This document shows positions 16,693-24,878 of a stretch of 64,000 nt of DNA, piece by piece. The number at the start of each line of letters is the position of its first letter. Within the stretch, counting starts at the first letter, position 1. Where the stretch lies: the NCBI RefSeq assembly GCF_019195455.1, contig NZ_JAIMBW010000001.1, positions 3,934,001-3,998,000 of the forward strand, read 5' to 3'. The notes under the pieces were generated by a model. That model did no database searches and was not told the DNA's origin. It was given only the letters and a program-made list of their open reading frames with translations. The stretch is from Gymnodinialimonas phycosphaerae. Lineage in GTDB: Bacteria; Pseudomonadota; Alphaproteobacteria; Rhodobacterales; Rhodobacteraceae. The translations under genes and the position numbers were made by a program.

Positions 16693-17628
16693 ATGGCATT
16701 CTTGAAACGTGGGGCGCTGGCCCTTTCCCTATTGTTGGCGTCCTTGGCCGGGCCGGGGCTGGCGCAAGACAGTGGCATGACGCGCCTTGGGGTCACGCAA
16801 ATTTTTTCCAACGATTGGTTCGGCATGCCCATCGGCGACCGCTTTGATCGGTGGCGCACCGGGGCCTACCAGGTCAGCGGTTTCTGGGGCCGCGATGAGT
16901 GGGACGGCGCCTTGCCTTACACGCCATTCGCCCTGATCGAGTTCCGCTTTCGCGGCGAGATCATCGCCCCCGACAACCTTGCCGTCCCCGCGGCCGACGA
17001 CCGCCGCTATGCGCCCGCGCTCTATTTCGGGGCCGCAACCCATTTCGATTATCAGGGGCTGGAAGTTTCTGCCGGGGCAGACCTGGTGCTGACCGGCGAT
17101 CAAACCGGTCTGATGAACCTGCACGATGGCATTCACCGCACTTTTGGCGGGTCCGACGTGGATCTGCGAAACTTCATGATCGAAGACGGCACCTACCTGA
17201 ACGCGACGGTCGAGGCCGGACGCTCGTTCCATCTGGGTGCCAGCAGCCTGCGCCCCTTCGTGGAAGCGCAGGCCGGGGTGGAAAACCTGTTGCGTGTCGG
17301 CGCCGATGTTCGGTTTGGCAACTATGATCCAGAGGCGCTGTTGATCCGCGACGCGACCACGGGCCAGCGCATTGTGGGCATTCCCGGCGGTGGCGTCGGT
17401 GGATGGAGCTTTTCGCTTGGCGCAGACGCGGCCTATGTCGAAAGCTCGGTCCTGTTGCCGTCCAATGGCCCAGACGCCGAAAACCTGCGCTATCGTCTGC
17501 GCGGCGGCGTGGGCCGAGGCTATGGTCCGGCGGATTTCTTCTATGGCGTGACGTATCTGTCCGAGGAATTCGAGGGTCAATACGAGGGGCAACTGGTGGG
17601 CACCCTGTCGCTGATGCTGCAATTCTGA
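16693..17628 (+). CDS. LpxR-like (DUF2219) outer membrane lipid A deacylase family protein
   Basis: A 311-residue protein with a Sec signal peptide (residues 1-25, ending GLAQ). The mature start holds FSNDWFG and DRFDRWRTG, which resemble the N-D and TDR-YT-G signatures of LpxR/DUF2219 barrels, and a later GIHRTFGG stretch carries a candidate active-site His. Alternating beta-strands continue to the C-terminal LSLMLQF, a typical outer-membrane end. LpxR removes the 3'-acyloxyacyl group of lipid A with calcium. I infer a related outer-membrane acylhydrolase. The enzymatic assignment is moderate because I cannot align the catalytic residues fully. Confidence 0.65.
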   Translation: MAFLKRGALALSLLLASLAGPGLAQDSGMTRLGVTQIFSNDWFGMPIGDRFDRWRTGAYQVSGFWGRDEWDGALPYTPFALIEFRFRGEIIAPDNLAVPAADDRRYAPALYFGAATHFDYQGLEVSAGADLVLTGDQTGLMNLHDGIHRTFGGSDVDLRNFMIEDGTYLNATVEAGRSFHLGASSLRPFVEAQAGVENLLRVGADVRFGNYDPEALLIRDATTGQRIVGIPGGGVGGWSFSLGADAAYVESSVLLPSNGPDAENLRYRLRGGVGRGYGPADFFYGVTYLSEEFEGQYEGQLVGTLSLMLQF

Positions 17629-17778
17629 GTATCCCCCTGCGTCCTTGGGGACTCACCCCGTCACAGTTTTGCGAATCACCCTCTTCCCAGAGCGAATCAC
17701 CTCTGCTAGCGTCCTTTCCAAGGCCCGGGGATAAACCACCGGGTTACGCCAAAAACCGGCGAGGCAAGGGCATACACT

Positions 17779-18873
17779 ATGGGTACGGGCTTTCAGGGCG
17801 CGTTCGTGATTGCATGGGCGCAGACCTGTATTGAGGGATTTCCGGCAGAACCAGAAATAGAACTGGTTGAAGGGATGAGTTGGAGCTGGCATGGCCAGCT
17901 GATGCCGTTGGAGGGTGATCCATCGGCCCTTCTCCTGACAGCCAGCCGGGATCAGGATGAGCTTCGTGCCCGAGCGGCGCGGGTGGTGCGCAAACTCTTG
18001 CAGCACCCCGCGCCGGGCCCCGCAGAATTCGCCGCGTCCGACGCCGATCCCCTGTTTCGTGGGGCGTTTATCGTCAGCGATGGCGCGAAGTTTCATACCG
18101 TCGTTCCGATCTTGCTGGAAGATGGCGCCGCGCCGCTGCTGTTGTTTGCAGGCAATCCGCCACCCTCAGGGCGCGAGTTGACGGTCGTGCACCGCAACGA
18201 GGAAACCCTCACACCGACCCCGTCTGATGCGCCCTCGGTGATCTGTTTCACGCCGGGCACACGCATTCGCACGGAAGACGGCGACGTCGCGATTGAAGAG
18301 CTCGGCACCGGCGATCGTGTCTTGACCCGCGACAATGGCCCGCAAGAGGTTCTGTGGTCCGGCCACCGCCGCATGTCCGGCGCGCGCCTGTTCGCGATGC
18401 CTGATCAACGACCGATCCGGATGCGCGCGGGCGCGTTGGGGATCGACCGGCCCGACGATGATCTGATCGTCTCGCCCGAACATCGGGTACTTGTCACCGG
18501 ACGCGCCGCGATGGACCTCTGGGGTGAGCATGAGGTTTTGGTGCGCGCCGCCGATCTGGTGGGCGACAGCCGCATCACCGTCGACCATTCCCTGCGCGAG
18601 ACGTTCTATATCCACCTTATGCTGGACCGGCACGAGGTCGTCTGGGCCAATGGCATGGCGGTGGAATCGTTCCACCCCGGCTTCATGGGTCTCGATCATC
18701 TGACCAACCTGCAACGCAATTCAATGCTCGAGATGCGGCCTGAACTGGCCGACAACCCCCACGCCTACGGCGCGCCCGTGCGGCGCATGTTGAGCCGGGC
18801 CGAGGCAGCGATCCTGATCCATGGCGCGCCCACCAAGCCGATTGCCGAAAGATCCGCCTTCACCGCGCATTGA
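17779..18873 (+). CDS. Hint (Hedgehog/intein) domain protein
   Basis: A 364-residue protein. Residues 1-150 are an unassigned N-terminal region (MGTGFQGAFVIAWAQTC...). The Hint domain starts at Cys156 in CFTPGTRIRTEDGDVAIEELGTGDRVLTRDNG, followed by LVSPEHRVLV-type block residues (IVSPEHRVLVTG) and a HPGFMGLDHL end. Such stand-alone Hint proteins are numerous in Rhodobacteraceae and are thought to cleave or modify themselves like Hedgehog. There is no C-extein or homing endonuclease, so this is not an intein. No signal peptide is obvious. It is monocistronic with a terminator at 18909-18932. Confidence 0.85.
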   Translation: MGTGFQGAFVIAWAQTCIEGFPAEPEIELVEGMSWSWHGQLMPLEGDPSALLLTASRDQDELRARAARVVRKLLQHPAPGPAEFAASDADPLFRGAFIVSDGAKFHTVVPILLEDGAAPLLLFAGNPPPSGRELTVVHRNEETLTPTPSDAPSVICFTPGTRIRTEDGDVAIEELGTGDRVLTRDNGPQEVLWSGHRRMSGARLFAMPDQRPIRMRAGALGIDRPDDDLIVSPEHRVLVTGRAAMDLWGEHEVLVRAADLVGDSRITVDHSLRETFYIHLMLDRHEVVWANGMAVESFHPGFMGLDHLTNLQRNSMLEMRPELADNPHAYGAPVRRMLSRAEAAILIHGAPTKPIAERSAFTAH

Positions 18874-18908
18874 CAGCCCCCTGAACCCGCTTTAGAGACC
18901 GCCCAGGT

Positions 18909-18932
18909 CCCGGCAGAGATGCCGGGGTTTTT
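18909..18932 (+). terminator. Rho-independent terminator
   Basis: CCCGGC (18909-18914) pairs with GCCGGG (18921-18926) around AGAGAT, followed by GTTTTT. It lies 36 bp after the Hint gene. Confidence 0.85.
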
Positions 18933-19061
18933 ATTGGTGTTGGTGGCCCCCGCAAGGGGAGCCCTGTCGCAGTGCAAGCTGAGAGGACAACGCCCTTTTC
19001 CCTGGCCCCATGGCGAGGTTCGAATTGAGACCCACGGTTGCCGGGCGCATGCGTCCACGAC

Positions 19062-19086
19062 CCGAAAAGTGGGAACCGGTTTTCGG
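19062..19086. repeat. Interspersed palindromic repeat resembling rhizobial intergenic repeats
   Basis: CCGAAAA (19062-19068) and TTTTCGG (19080-19086) flank GTGGGAACCGG. Nearby are GCATGCG (19047-19053) and GATCAAG (19086-19092). From memory, this string with its flanking ATGC/GATC elements is close to a very abundant intergenic palindrome of Rhizobiales genomes. It sits 37 bp upstream of rpsD. The rest of 18933-19122 shows no gene or tRNA. Confidence 0.6.
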
Positions 19087-19122
19087 ATCAAGTTGTGGAG
19101 CCATAATAAAAGGAGATCAGCC

Positions 19123-19743
19123 GTGACCAAACGCACGTCTGCCAAGTACAAGATTGACCGCCGGATGGGTGAAAACATCTGGGGCCGTCCGAAATCCCCC
19201 GTCAACCGTCGTGAGTACGGCCCCGGCCAGCACGGTCAGCGCCGCAAGGGCAAGCTGTCCGACTTCGGTCTTCAGCTGCGCGCCAAGCAGAAGCTGAAGG
19301 GCTACTACGGCGACCTGACCGAGAAGCAGTTCCGCCGCATCTATGCCGAAGCCGAGCGTCTGCGCGGGGATACCGGTGAATTCCTGATCGGCCTGCTGGA
19401 GCGTCGCCTCGACGCCGTCATCTATCGTGCCAAGTTCGTGCCGACCGTGTTTGCCGCGCGTCAGTTCGTGAACCACGGCCACGTCACCGTGAATGGCCAG
19501 AGGGTCAACATCCCCTCCTACCGTGTGAAAGAGGGCGACGTGATCGCCGTGCGCGACAAGTCCAAGCAACTCGCCGTTGTTCTGGAAGCCGTGCAACTGG
19601 CCGAGCGTGATGTGCCTGACTACATCGACGCCGACCACAACAAGATGACCGCCACGTTCGTGCGCACCCCCGGTCTCGGCGATGTGCCGTACCCGGTCGT
19701 GATGGAACCGAACCTGGTTGTGGAATTCTACGCGAAGAACTGA
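19123..19743 (+). CDS. rpsD: 30S ribosomal protein S4
   Basis: A 206-residue primary 16S rRNA-binding protein of the small subunit. It starts [20 protein letters not shown] with the [22 protein letters not shown] stretch typical of alphaproteobacterial S4, and has a central S4 RNA-binding domain ([33 protein letters not shown]). The GTG at 19123 follows an AAAAGGAG ribosome-binding site. The longer frame from 18919 is not conserved. It is monocistronic, with an interspersed palindrome upstream and a strong terminator downstream. Confidence 0.97.
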   Translation: MTKRTSAKYKIDRRMGENIWGRPKSPVNRREYGPGQHGQRRKGKLSDFGLQLRAKQKLKGYYGDLTEKQFRRIYAEAERLRGDTGEFLIGLLERRLDAVIYRAKFVPTVFAARQFVNHGHVTVNGQRVNIPSYRVKEGDVIAVRDKSKQLAVVLEAVQLAERDVPDYIDADHNKMTATFVRTPGLGDVPYPVVMEPNLVVEFYAKN

Positions 19744-19768
19744 TCTTCGCATCCCATGCAGAATTCAG

Positions 19769-19796
19769 AAGGCCGCCCCATCCGGGCGGCCTTTTT
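19769..19796 (+). terminator. Rho-independent terminator of rpsD
   Basis: GGCCGCCC (19771-19778) pairs with GGGCGGCC (19784-19791) over CATCC, with AA before and TTTTT after. Confidence 0.9.
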
Positions 19797-19870
19797 CGTG
19801 GGGCGCACATGGAACCCCTTCGATGCAATAGCCGTTGTCTTGCCGAGACTTGTTCAAAAGGAGGCATACA

Positions 19871-20350
19871 ATGGCCGATCTGAAGCACGAATTCTGGGAC
19901 CGCATTGAAGACATCCGCTCGGGCATGTTGGGGATCAAGGGGCAGGGCCGTCTGGTGCCCATGTCGCCGCAGGTCGACGACGATGTCCCCGGCGCTATCT
20001 GGTTCATCACCGCCAAGGGGACGGGCCTTGCCAACGGCGTGGCCGCTGGCCCGCAGCCCGCGCAATTCGTGGTCTCCGATGATGGAGAGGGGCTCTACGC
20101 CGATATCGACGGCATGCTGGAGCATTCCACTGACCGCGAGGCGCTGGACGAGGTCTGGAGCTTCGTAGCCGATGCGTGGTTCGACGGTGGCAAGCACGAC
20201 TCGGACGTCTGCCTGCTGAAGTTCACGCCCGCCTCGGGTGAAGTGTCCATCACCGACGGCGGCGGCGCTAAATTCCTTTACGAAATCGCCAAGGCCCATC
20301 TCAAGGGCGAGACGCCGGATTCCGGTCATCAGGGCGACGTGGTCTTCTAA
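19871..20350 (+). CDS. Pyridoxamine 5'-phosphate oxidase-like general stress protein
   Basis: A 159-residue protein of the split-barrel FMN-binding fold, similar to general stress protein 26. It begins ADLKHEFWDRIEDIRSGMLG and has the core IWFITAKGTGLANGV. A second strand set carries AQFVVSDDGEGLYADIDGML, with later SDVCLLKFTPASGEV. The ATG at 19871 follows AAAGGAGG with 6-nt spacing; an upstream frame start at 19835 has no such site. Relatives bind flavin and influence stress tolerance, but the substrate is unknown. It lies between rpsD and the convergent sterol-desaturase-like gene. Confidence 0.82.
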   Translation: MADLKHEFWDRIEDIRSGMLGIKGQGRLVPMSPQVDDDVPGAIWFITAKGTGLANGVAAGPQPAQFVVSDDGEGLYADIDGMLEHSTDREALDEVWSFVADAWFDGGKHDSDVCLLKFTPASGEVSITDGGGAKFLYEIAKAHLKGETPDSGHQGDVVF

Positions 20351-20394
20351 TCGCCCCACCTGCGCGGCATGTACCAAGCGGATCGCATGCTGCC

Positions 20395-21375
20395 TCAGCG
20401 CCCGTGCATCCGCTTTCTCCGCGCAGCAATCCGGGCCTGCGCGGCCTGTGTGCCGTCATGGAACGACCCGAAAAGCTTGTCCCAGGGGATCTCCAGGCTG
20501 CCGTAATTACACTCGAAATAGCGGTGGTGCATTTGGTGATGGAACGTCCCCAGTCTCAGCCTGTTACGGTCGCGGATCACCATCCCCTCGAACCCGGTGT
20601 GGGTCGTGGCGGCAGTCAGGGCGTAGTACTGTAAATGGAACAGGATGTGCACCGGATGGGCCGCCACGATGAAGTGGATCAGCACCGAGCCCAGGAAAAT
20701 AACATGCTCCACCGGGTGCATCGACAGGCCCGACCAAGGGCCAACGTTGATGTTGCGATGGTGCAAGGCGTGGACGTGTTTGTAGAGGAACGGCACGTGC
20801 AGAAGACGGTGGATCCAGTAGAAATAGAAGCTCTCCCAAATCGGGATCAGGAAAAAGAGCGCGATGAACCAGACGGGGTTCGCCGCCCAGGTCAGCCACG
20901 GCGCATAGCCGTTGGCCATCGCCCAGAGCAACAGGACCTCATAGGCCGTCCAGATCGTCACGCCCGACGCGAGCGTCCAGAACATGTTATCGCGGATCTG
21001 GCCGCCCAACGTGAACTGCCGCCCGTTCACCATCAGCGGGCGCGGGTCGTATTTGAGGCGCTGGCCCTGCTTGGTGAAGGTGTAGAACCACAAGTGCAAC
21101 CCGCCCGCCACAAGGGTCATCAGGGCCAAGTTGCGCAGCAGCATCAGCGCGATCGCGCCGGGTTGCAGCGTTGCCATGGCCTCCATCGGCGGTTGCAGCC
21201 ATGTCCATGAGATGAACGCCACCGCCACGAGGATCAACCGTTCCGAGATCAGAAACCACGAATCCCAAAACCAGCGCAGCACCTCCCACGGGCGCAGAGG
21301 CCAGCGGAAAAGGGGCGAGACCTGAAGCGGCACGTCCGGCGAATGGTGCCACCCTTTGAGCGGAGTTTCAGTCAT
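20395..21375 (-). CDS. Sterol desaturase / fatty acid hydroxylase family membrane protein
   Basis: A 326-residue integral membrane protein with several hydrophobic helices and the three histidine boxes of the di-iron hydroxylase superfamily: HRLLH (His189, His193), HALHH (His202, 205, 206) and HHQMHH (279-284), with YFECNYG after the last. These boxes hold two irons that activate oxygen for hydroxylation or desaturation of a lipid. The ATG at 21373-21375 gives MTETPLKGW. The gene is divergent from homospermidine synthase with a 271-bp region between them. The lipid substrate is not predictable. Confidence 0.85.
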   Translation of the reverse strand: MTETPLKGWHHSPDVPLQVSPLFRWPLRPWEVLRWFWDSWFLISERLILVAVAFISWTWLQPPMEAMATLQPGAIALMLLRNLALMTLVAGGLHLWFYTFTKQGQRLKYDPRPLMVNGRQFTLGGQIRDNMFWTLASGVTIWTAYEVLLLWAMANGYAPWLTWAANPVWFIALFFLIPIWESFYFYWIHRLLHVPFLYKHVHALHHRNINVGPWSGLSMHPVEHVIFLGSVLIHFIVAAHPVHILFHLQYYALTAATTHTGFEGMVIRDRNRLRLGTFHHQMHHRYFECNYGSLEIPWDKLFGSFHDGTQAAQARIAARRKRMHGR

Positions 21376-21646
21376 CGTAGATCCTTGCACCTGTAGCATC
21401 AGATACCAAACCCGGACGATTTGAAACCGTAAAGATGGATCGCTTCGGTTTGGGGTCCCCTGATCGCGCCGTCTTTTCGGGCCCCCGTCGCGTGGGGCAG
21501 GGGGCCAGATACTGGGCCTTGGTTGCGTTGCGCCACCCCAAAAGCGTCGCCGCCGAGGCGGAATACCCGGTAGACCCGAACCCCGCTTGGTTTTCTTTTC
21601 CGTGCCCGCGTCTTAAGACATGAACAGGTTCTTGAGAGGAGAGATG

Positions 21647-23068
21647 ATGGCGCAGGCGCATCCGGTTTACGCGAAGATTGACGGCCCGATCGTGATGATC
21701 GGCTTCGGCTCCATTGGCAAAGGCACGTGGCCACTGATCGAGCGGCACTTTGAGTATGACCGCACGCGGTTCACGGTGATCGAACCGGACGCCCGCCAGC
21801 ACGACTTCCTGCGCGACAATGATCTTGCCTTCGTGGACACCGCCCTGACGCCCGAAAACTACCGCGACGTGCTGGGAGGTCTTCTGGCGCCCGGCAAGGG
21901 GTTCTGCGTGAACCTGAGCGTGGATACGTCCTCACTCGATCTGATGCGGTTCTGCCGGGAAATCGAGGTGCCCTATATCGACACGGTGGTGGAGCCCTGG
22001 GCCGGCTACTACTTTGGCACCACCGATAATGCCGCGCGCACGAACTATGCGCTTCGCCAGGCGGTGCGCGATGAGAAGGCGGCCAATCCCGGCGGCTCGA
22101 CGGCTGTATCGTGCTGCGGCGCGAACCCCGGCATGGTGTCGTGGTTCGTGAAAGAGGGACTTTTGACCCTTGCCAAGGATCTGGGCCGCGCGGACGCTGC
22201 CCCAACCGACCGGGCCGGATGGGCGAAGCTTATGCAATCGCTTGGCGTCAAGGGCGTTCACATCGCCGAACGTGACACGCAGGTGCGGCTGGAGCCACGC
22301 CCGCGCGATGTCTTCGTGAACACGTGGTCGGTGGAGGGCTTCATCTCGGAAGGGTTCCAACCGGCGGAACTGGGGTGGGGCACCTTCGAGCCGTGGTTCC
22401 CGCCAAACGGCCACCGGCAAGAGACAGGCTGCCAAGCCGCGATCTGGATGGAGCGCCCCGGCGCCGTCACCCGCGTCCACACCTGGTGTCCGACGCCGGG
22501 CGCACAGTTCGGCTACCTGGTGACCCATAATGAGGCCGTGTCGATCAGTGACTACTACACCGTGGGCGAGGGGCAGACGCCCGAATTCCGGCCCACCTGC
22601 CACTATGCCTACCATCCTTGCGATGACGCGGTTCTCAGCCTCCATGAAATGTTTGGCGGCGGCATCACGCAGACCGAGCATCACATTCTGGGCGAGGACG
22701 AGATCGTGGCGGGTATCGACGAGTTGGGCGTGCTTTTGTACGGCCACGCTAAGAACGCGCTGTGGTTCGGATCTCGCCTGTCGAATGAGGAGGCGAAATC
22801 GCTCGCGCCGTATCAGAACGCCACCGGCTTGCAGGTCACCTCTGCGGTGCTGGCGGGCATGGTCTGGGCGTTGGAAAATCCGGGTGCGGGGATCGTGGAG
22901 AGCGACGAGATGGACCACGCCCGCTGCCTGGAAGTTCAACGTCCGTACCTGGGGCCGGTGGAGGCCCATTATACCGATTGGACGCCGCTTGATGATCGCT
23001 GGTCGTTGTTTGATGAAGACCTGGATTTCAACGAGCCGTGGGCGTTCCGGAACGTGCTGGCCACATGA
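21647..23068 (+). CDS. hss: Homospermidine synthase
   Basis: A 473-residue NAD-dependent enzyme making sym-homospermidine from putrescine (or putrescine and spermidine). The Rossmann motif GFGSIG is at residues 19-24 and the catalytic region around VDTSSLDLMRFC, VEPWAGYY and NPGMVSW is typical of bacterial Hss. Of two adjacent ATGs, 21647 has 5-nt spacing to AGGAG, while 21644 is too close. The 271-bp upstream region (21376-21646) shared with the divergent desaturase gene holds no recognised riboswitch or gene. A 16-bp palindrome follows the stop. Confidence 0.93.
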   Translation: MAQAHPVYAKIDGPIVMIGFGSIGKGTWPLIERHFEYDRTRFTVIEPDARQHDFLRDNDLAFVDTALTPENYRDVLGGLLAPGKGFCVNLSVDTSSLDLMRFCREIEVPYIDTVVEPWAGYYFGTTDNAARTNYALRQAVRDEKAANPGGSTAVSCCGANPGMVSWFVKEGLLTLAKDLGRADAAPTDRAGWAKLMQSLGVKGVHIAERDTQVRLEPRPRDVFVNTWSVEGFISEGFQPAELGWGTFEPWFPPNGHRQETGCQAAIWMERPGAVTRVHTWCPTPGAQFGYLVTHNEAVSISDYYTVGEGQTPEFRPTCHYAYHPCDDAVLSLHEMFGGGITQTEHHILGEDEIVAGIDELGVLLYGHAKNALWFGSRLSNEEAKSLAPYQNATGLQVTSAVLAGMVWALENPGAGIVESDEMDHARCLEVQRPYLGPVEAHYTDWTPLDDRWSLFDEDLDFNEPWAFRNVLAT

Positions 23069-23080
23069 GATATGCGCGGG

Positions 23081-23096
23081 TGCTCAAGCTTGAGCA
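23081..23096. repeat. Perfect 16-bp palindrome after hss
   Basis: TGCTCAAGCTTGAGCA is a perfect dyad 13 bp after the hss stop. No U-tract follows, so it is not a standard terminator. The remainder of 23097-23334 shows no gene. It includes a TTAACGGTTTGTAAA stretch that only loosely resembles a CtrA site. Confidence 0.4.
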
Positions 23097-23334
23097 TCTT
23101 GGTAAGGCATTGAATTCATGAGATGTTAGATTTGATCTTAACGGTTTGTAAAGGGTTTGAGAGGGGGGGCACCCACCCTGCGGCGGACTGCGGGTAAATT
23201 GCGCGCTGCGTGTAGGCGGGCCGCAGGCGGCGGTCTTTACGCTTCGAGTGCGATGCACCCGCTTACGCCGTAAACGTCGGCTTTGCGGACGAAGCCAACT
23301 TTCGCAGCAGTTGCGCCATTGGCGGCTTTCGCGA

Positions 23335-24690
23335 TTATATGGCTTCCGGCAATTCGTCTGATGGTAGTACTATGCCCTTCAACGCCTCTTTGCGTCGGGA
23401 AAGGGTTTCGTGCCATTCCTGCGCTTCACGGTCTGAGAAGAAGCTGGCGGACGGGGCAATGCGTTTCACAGCTTCCTCGACCTCCTCTAACCCGACTCGG
23501 AAAAACTCTTTACGCAAGTTGGAGGCGTTCACGCGTTGGTCTGAGAACTCTTTATGAAGAGCGCTTTCGAGGGCGGGAGCTTCATCCGAGTAGATCATGG
23601 CGTGGGTGTCGAAGCCAAAAGGGACGCTTGCGTCGCCAAGCTCTTTCACACGGTCATCGGGTTCAAGCCGTCGAGTGAGACCGATCTTCACCACATCCTC
23701 GCCGAAGGAACCGATATTCGAGATGATGTAGACGTAGCCGGATTTGGTCATCTCAGCCATTGCGCGGGCGCGTTCGCTTGTGGCGTGTGCTTCTGCCAAA
23801 GCGACTTCCAGCTCCGCGATGCGACCTTGATCTACCCCGACCTCAGAGCGCGCCTTGTCCAAGAGCTTCTGATATCGTTCCTCCTCCCGTTCTGCTGCTG
23901 CGGCTTCGGCCAACAGCTTTTTCTCTTCGCGTTCCGCGCGTGCCATCTCTGAGCGTTCTTGCTTCTCGATTTTAATGCGCTCACGATATTCATGGGTTGC
24001 GTGCAATTCGTCCAGCTTGAGGCTGACATACTGCTCACTGATACGCAGGCTCATGGACTCATTTGCTTTGTCGATTTGCGTGGCCGCGTTGACGATACGC
24101 TTCTCCATCGCGTTGACGTTGTTCCAGCGCGTGTTTGCGATTGAGGCTTCGCATTCGTTATTGAAGGCGCGCATGGTCAGACGGGTCTGGCGGTTAATCA
24201 TCGTCTGACCTTTAGCGCGGCTTCCGTCCACCTGCCAGTCAGTCGGACAGAGGGTTGAGGTCTTGGCCGAGACCATTGCTTTCTGGCGATCACGGATGCG
24301 TTTGATCTCTTGCTTATACTCGTCAGCGTCGTTGAACTCGAAATGGGGCTCGTAGATGCCCAGCTCTGCGAAAGAGAGCTTTTCGTCATAAATTGCGACT
24401 TGTTGCTCTAGCTTTTTCAGCGTGGCGCGCTTCTCAGAATAAGAGCTACGTGTCTCGTCGATTTGCTTTTGTATCTCTGTTGCCGTTTCTGCTAGCGCCG
24501 AGACTTCTTCTTCGACAGACGTAATTGGCGCATATTTTTCCTTGAGCGATTCCGCGATCGCTTCCGCTTCCATAATCCGCTTTTCGCCGAGGTTCTTTGC
24601 GCCACGAGCGCGAAGCCAGAGGATCAAAAGGAGCACGGGTAAGAGCAACCAAGCGATTGCAAAAATTGTAATGGGGTCCACTTTCTGCAA
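23335..24690 (-). CDS. DUF4041 / GIY-YIG (T5orf172, MUG113-like) coiled-coil protein
   Basis: A 451-residue protein. An N-terminal membrane segment (about 7-26) is followed by coiled coil (35-105) and a DUF4041-like core (about 110-235, with LCPTDWQVDGSRAKGQTMINRQ). A long charged coiled coil (235-315) follows, then a GIY-YIG-type domain: GYVYIISN (318-325), VKIG (334-337), Arg347 and Glu381. That domain is the T5orf172/MUG113 variant found in phage and mobile-element proteins. The gene is lower in GC (near 52% by eye) than its neighbours and stands alone between hss and an MFS gene, with no phage genes around. Function unknown, with a nuclease-based defence or stress role possible. Confidence 0.8.
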   Translation of the reverse strand: MQKVDPITIFAIAWLLLPVLLLILWLRARGAKNLGEKRIMEAEAIAESLKEKYAPITSVEEEVSALAETATEIQKQIDETRSSYSEKRATLKKLEQQVAIYDEKLSFAELGIYEPHFEFNDADEYKQEIKRIRDRQKAMVSAKTSTLCPTDWQVDGSRAKGQTMINRQTRLTMRAFNNECEASIANTRWNNVNAMEKRIVNAATQIDKANESMSLRISEQYVSLKLDELHATHEYRERIKIEKQERSEMARAEREEKKLLAEAAAAEREEERYQKLLDKARSEVGVDQGRIAELEVALAEAHATSERARAMAEMTKSGYVYIISNIGSFGEDVVKIGLTRRLEPDDRVKELGDASVPFGFDTHAMIYSDEAPALESALHKEFSDQRVNASNLRKEFFRVGLEEVEEAVKRIAPSASFFSDREAQEWHETLSRRKEALKGIVLPSDELPEAI

Positions 24691-24878
24691 CCTTCCAATT
24701 TATTTCTGTCAAATTGACTAGTGCGGAAGAGACGACCAAGTAAATGGTTTTCAGGTCTTTGCTGCTCTATGACGAATGAGTAGTTTGGGCCTCACTCCCG
24801 CCCTTCGCTGCGGTGTGCGCATTCCTCTCTCCTCCCTCCCCCCTCGCCATCCCCGCGCGATGGGCGTAAAGCGGTTTC

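Noticed and set aside
17779..18873. Hint gene as an inteinated host gene
   Set aside because: There is no C-terminal extein and no homing endonuclease; the Hint domain is part of a stand-alone protein.
19000..19040. tRNA-like GGTTCGAAT near 19015-19025
   Set aside because: No matching T-stem, anticodon arm or acceptor stem could be built around it.
23097..23334. Phage or integrase remnant beside the DUF4041 gene
   Set aside because: No integrase, att-like direct repeat or tRNA end could be recognised; the region holds only short palindromes.
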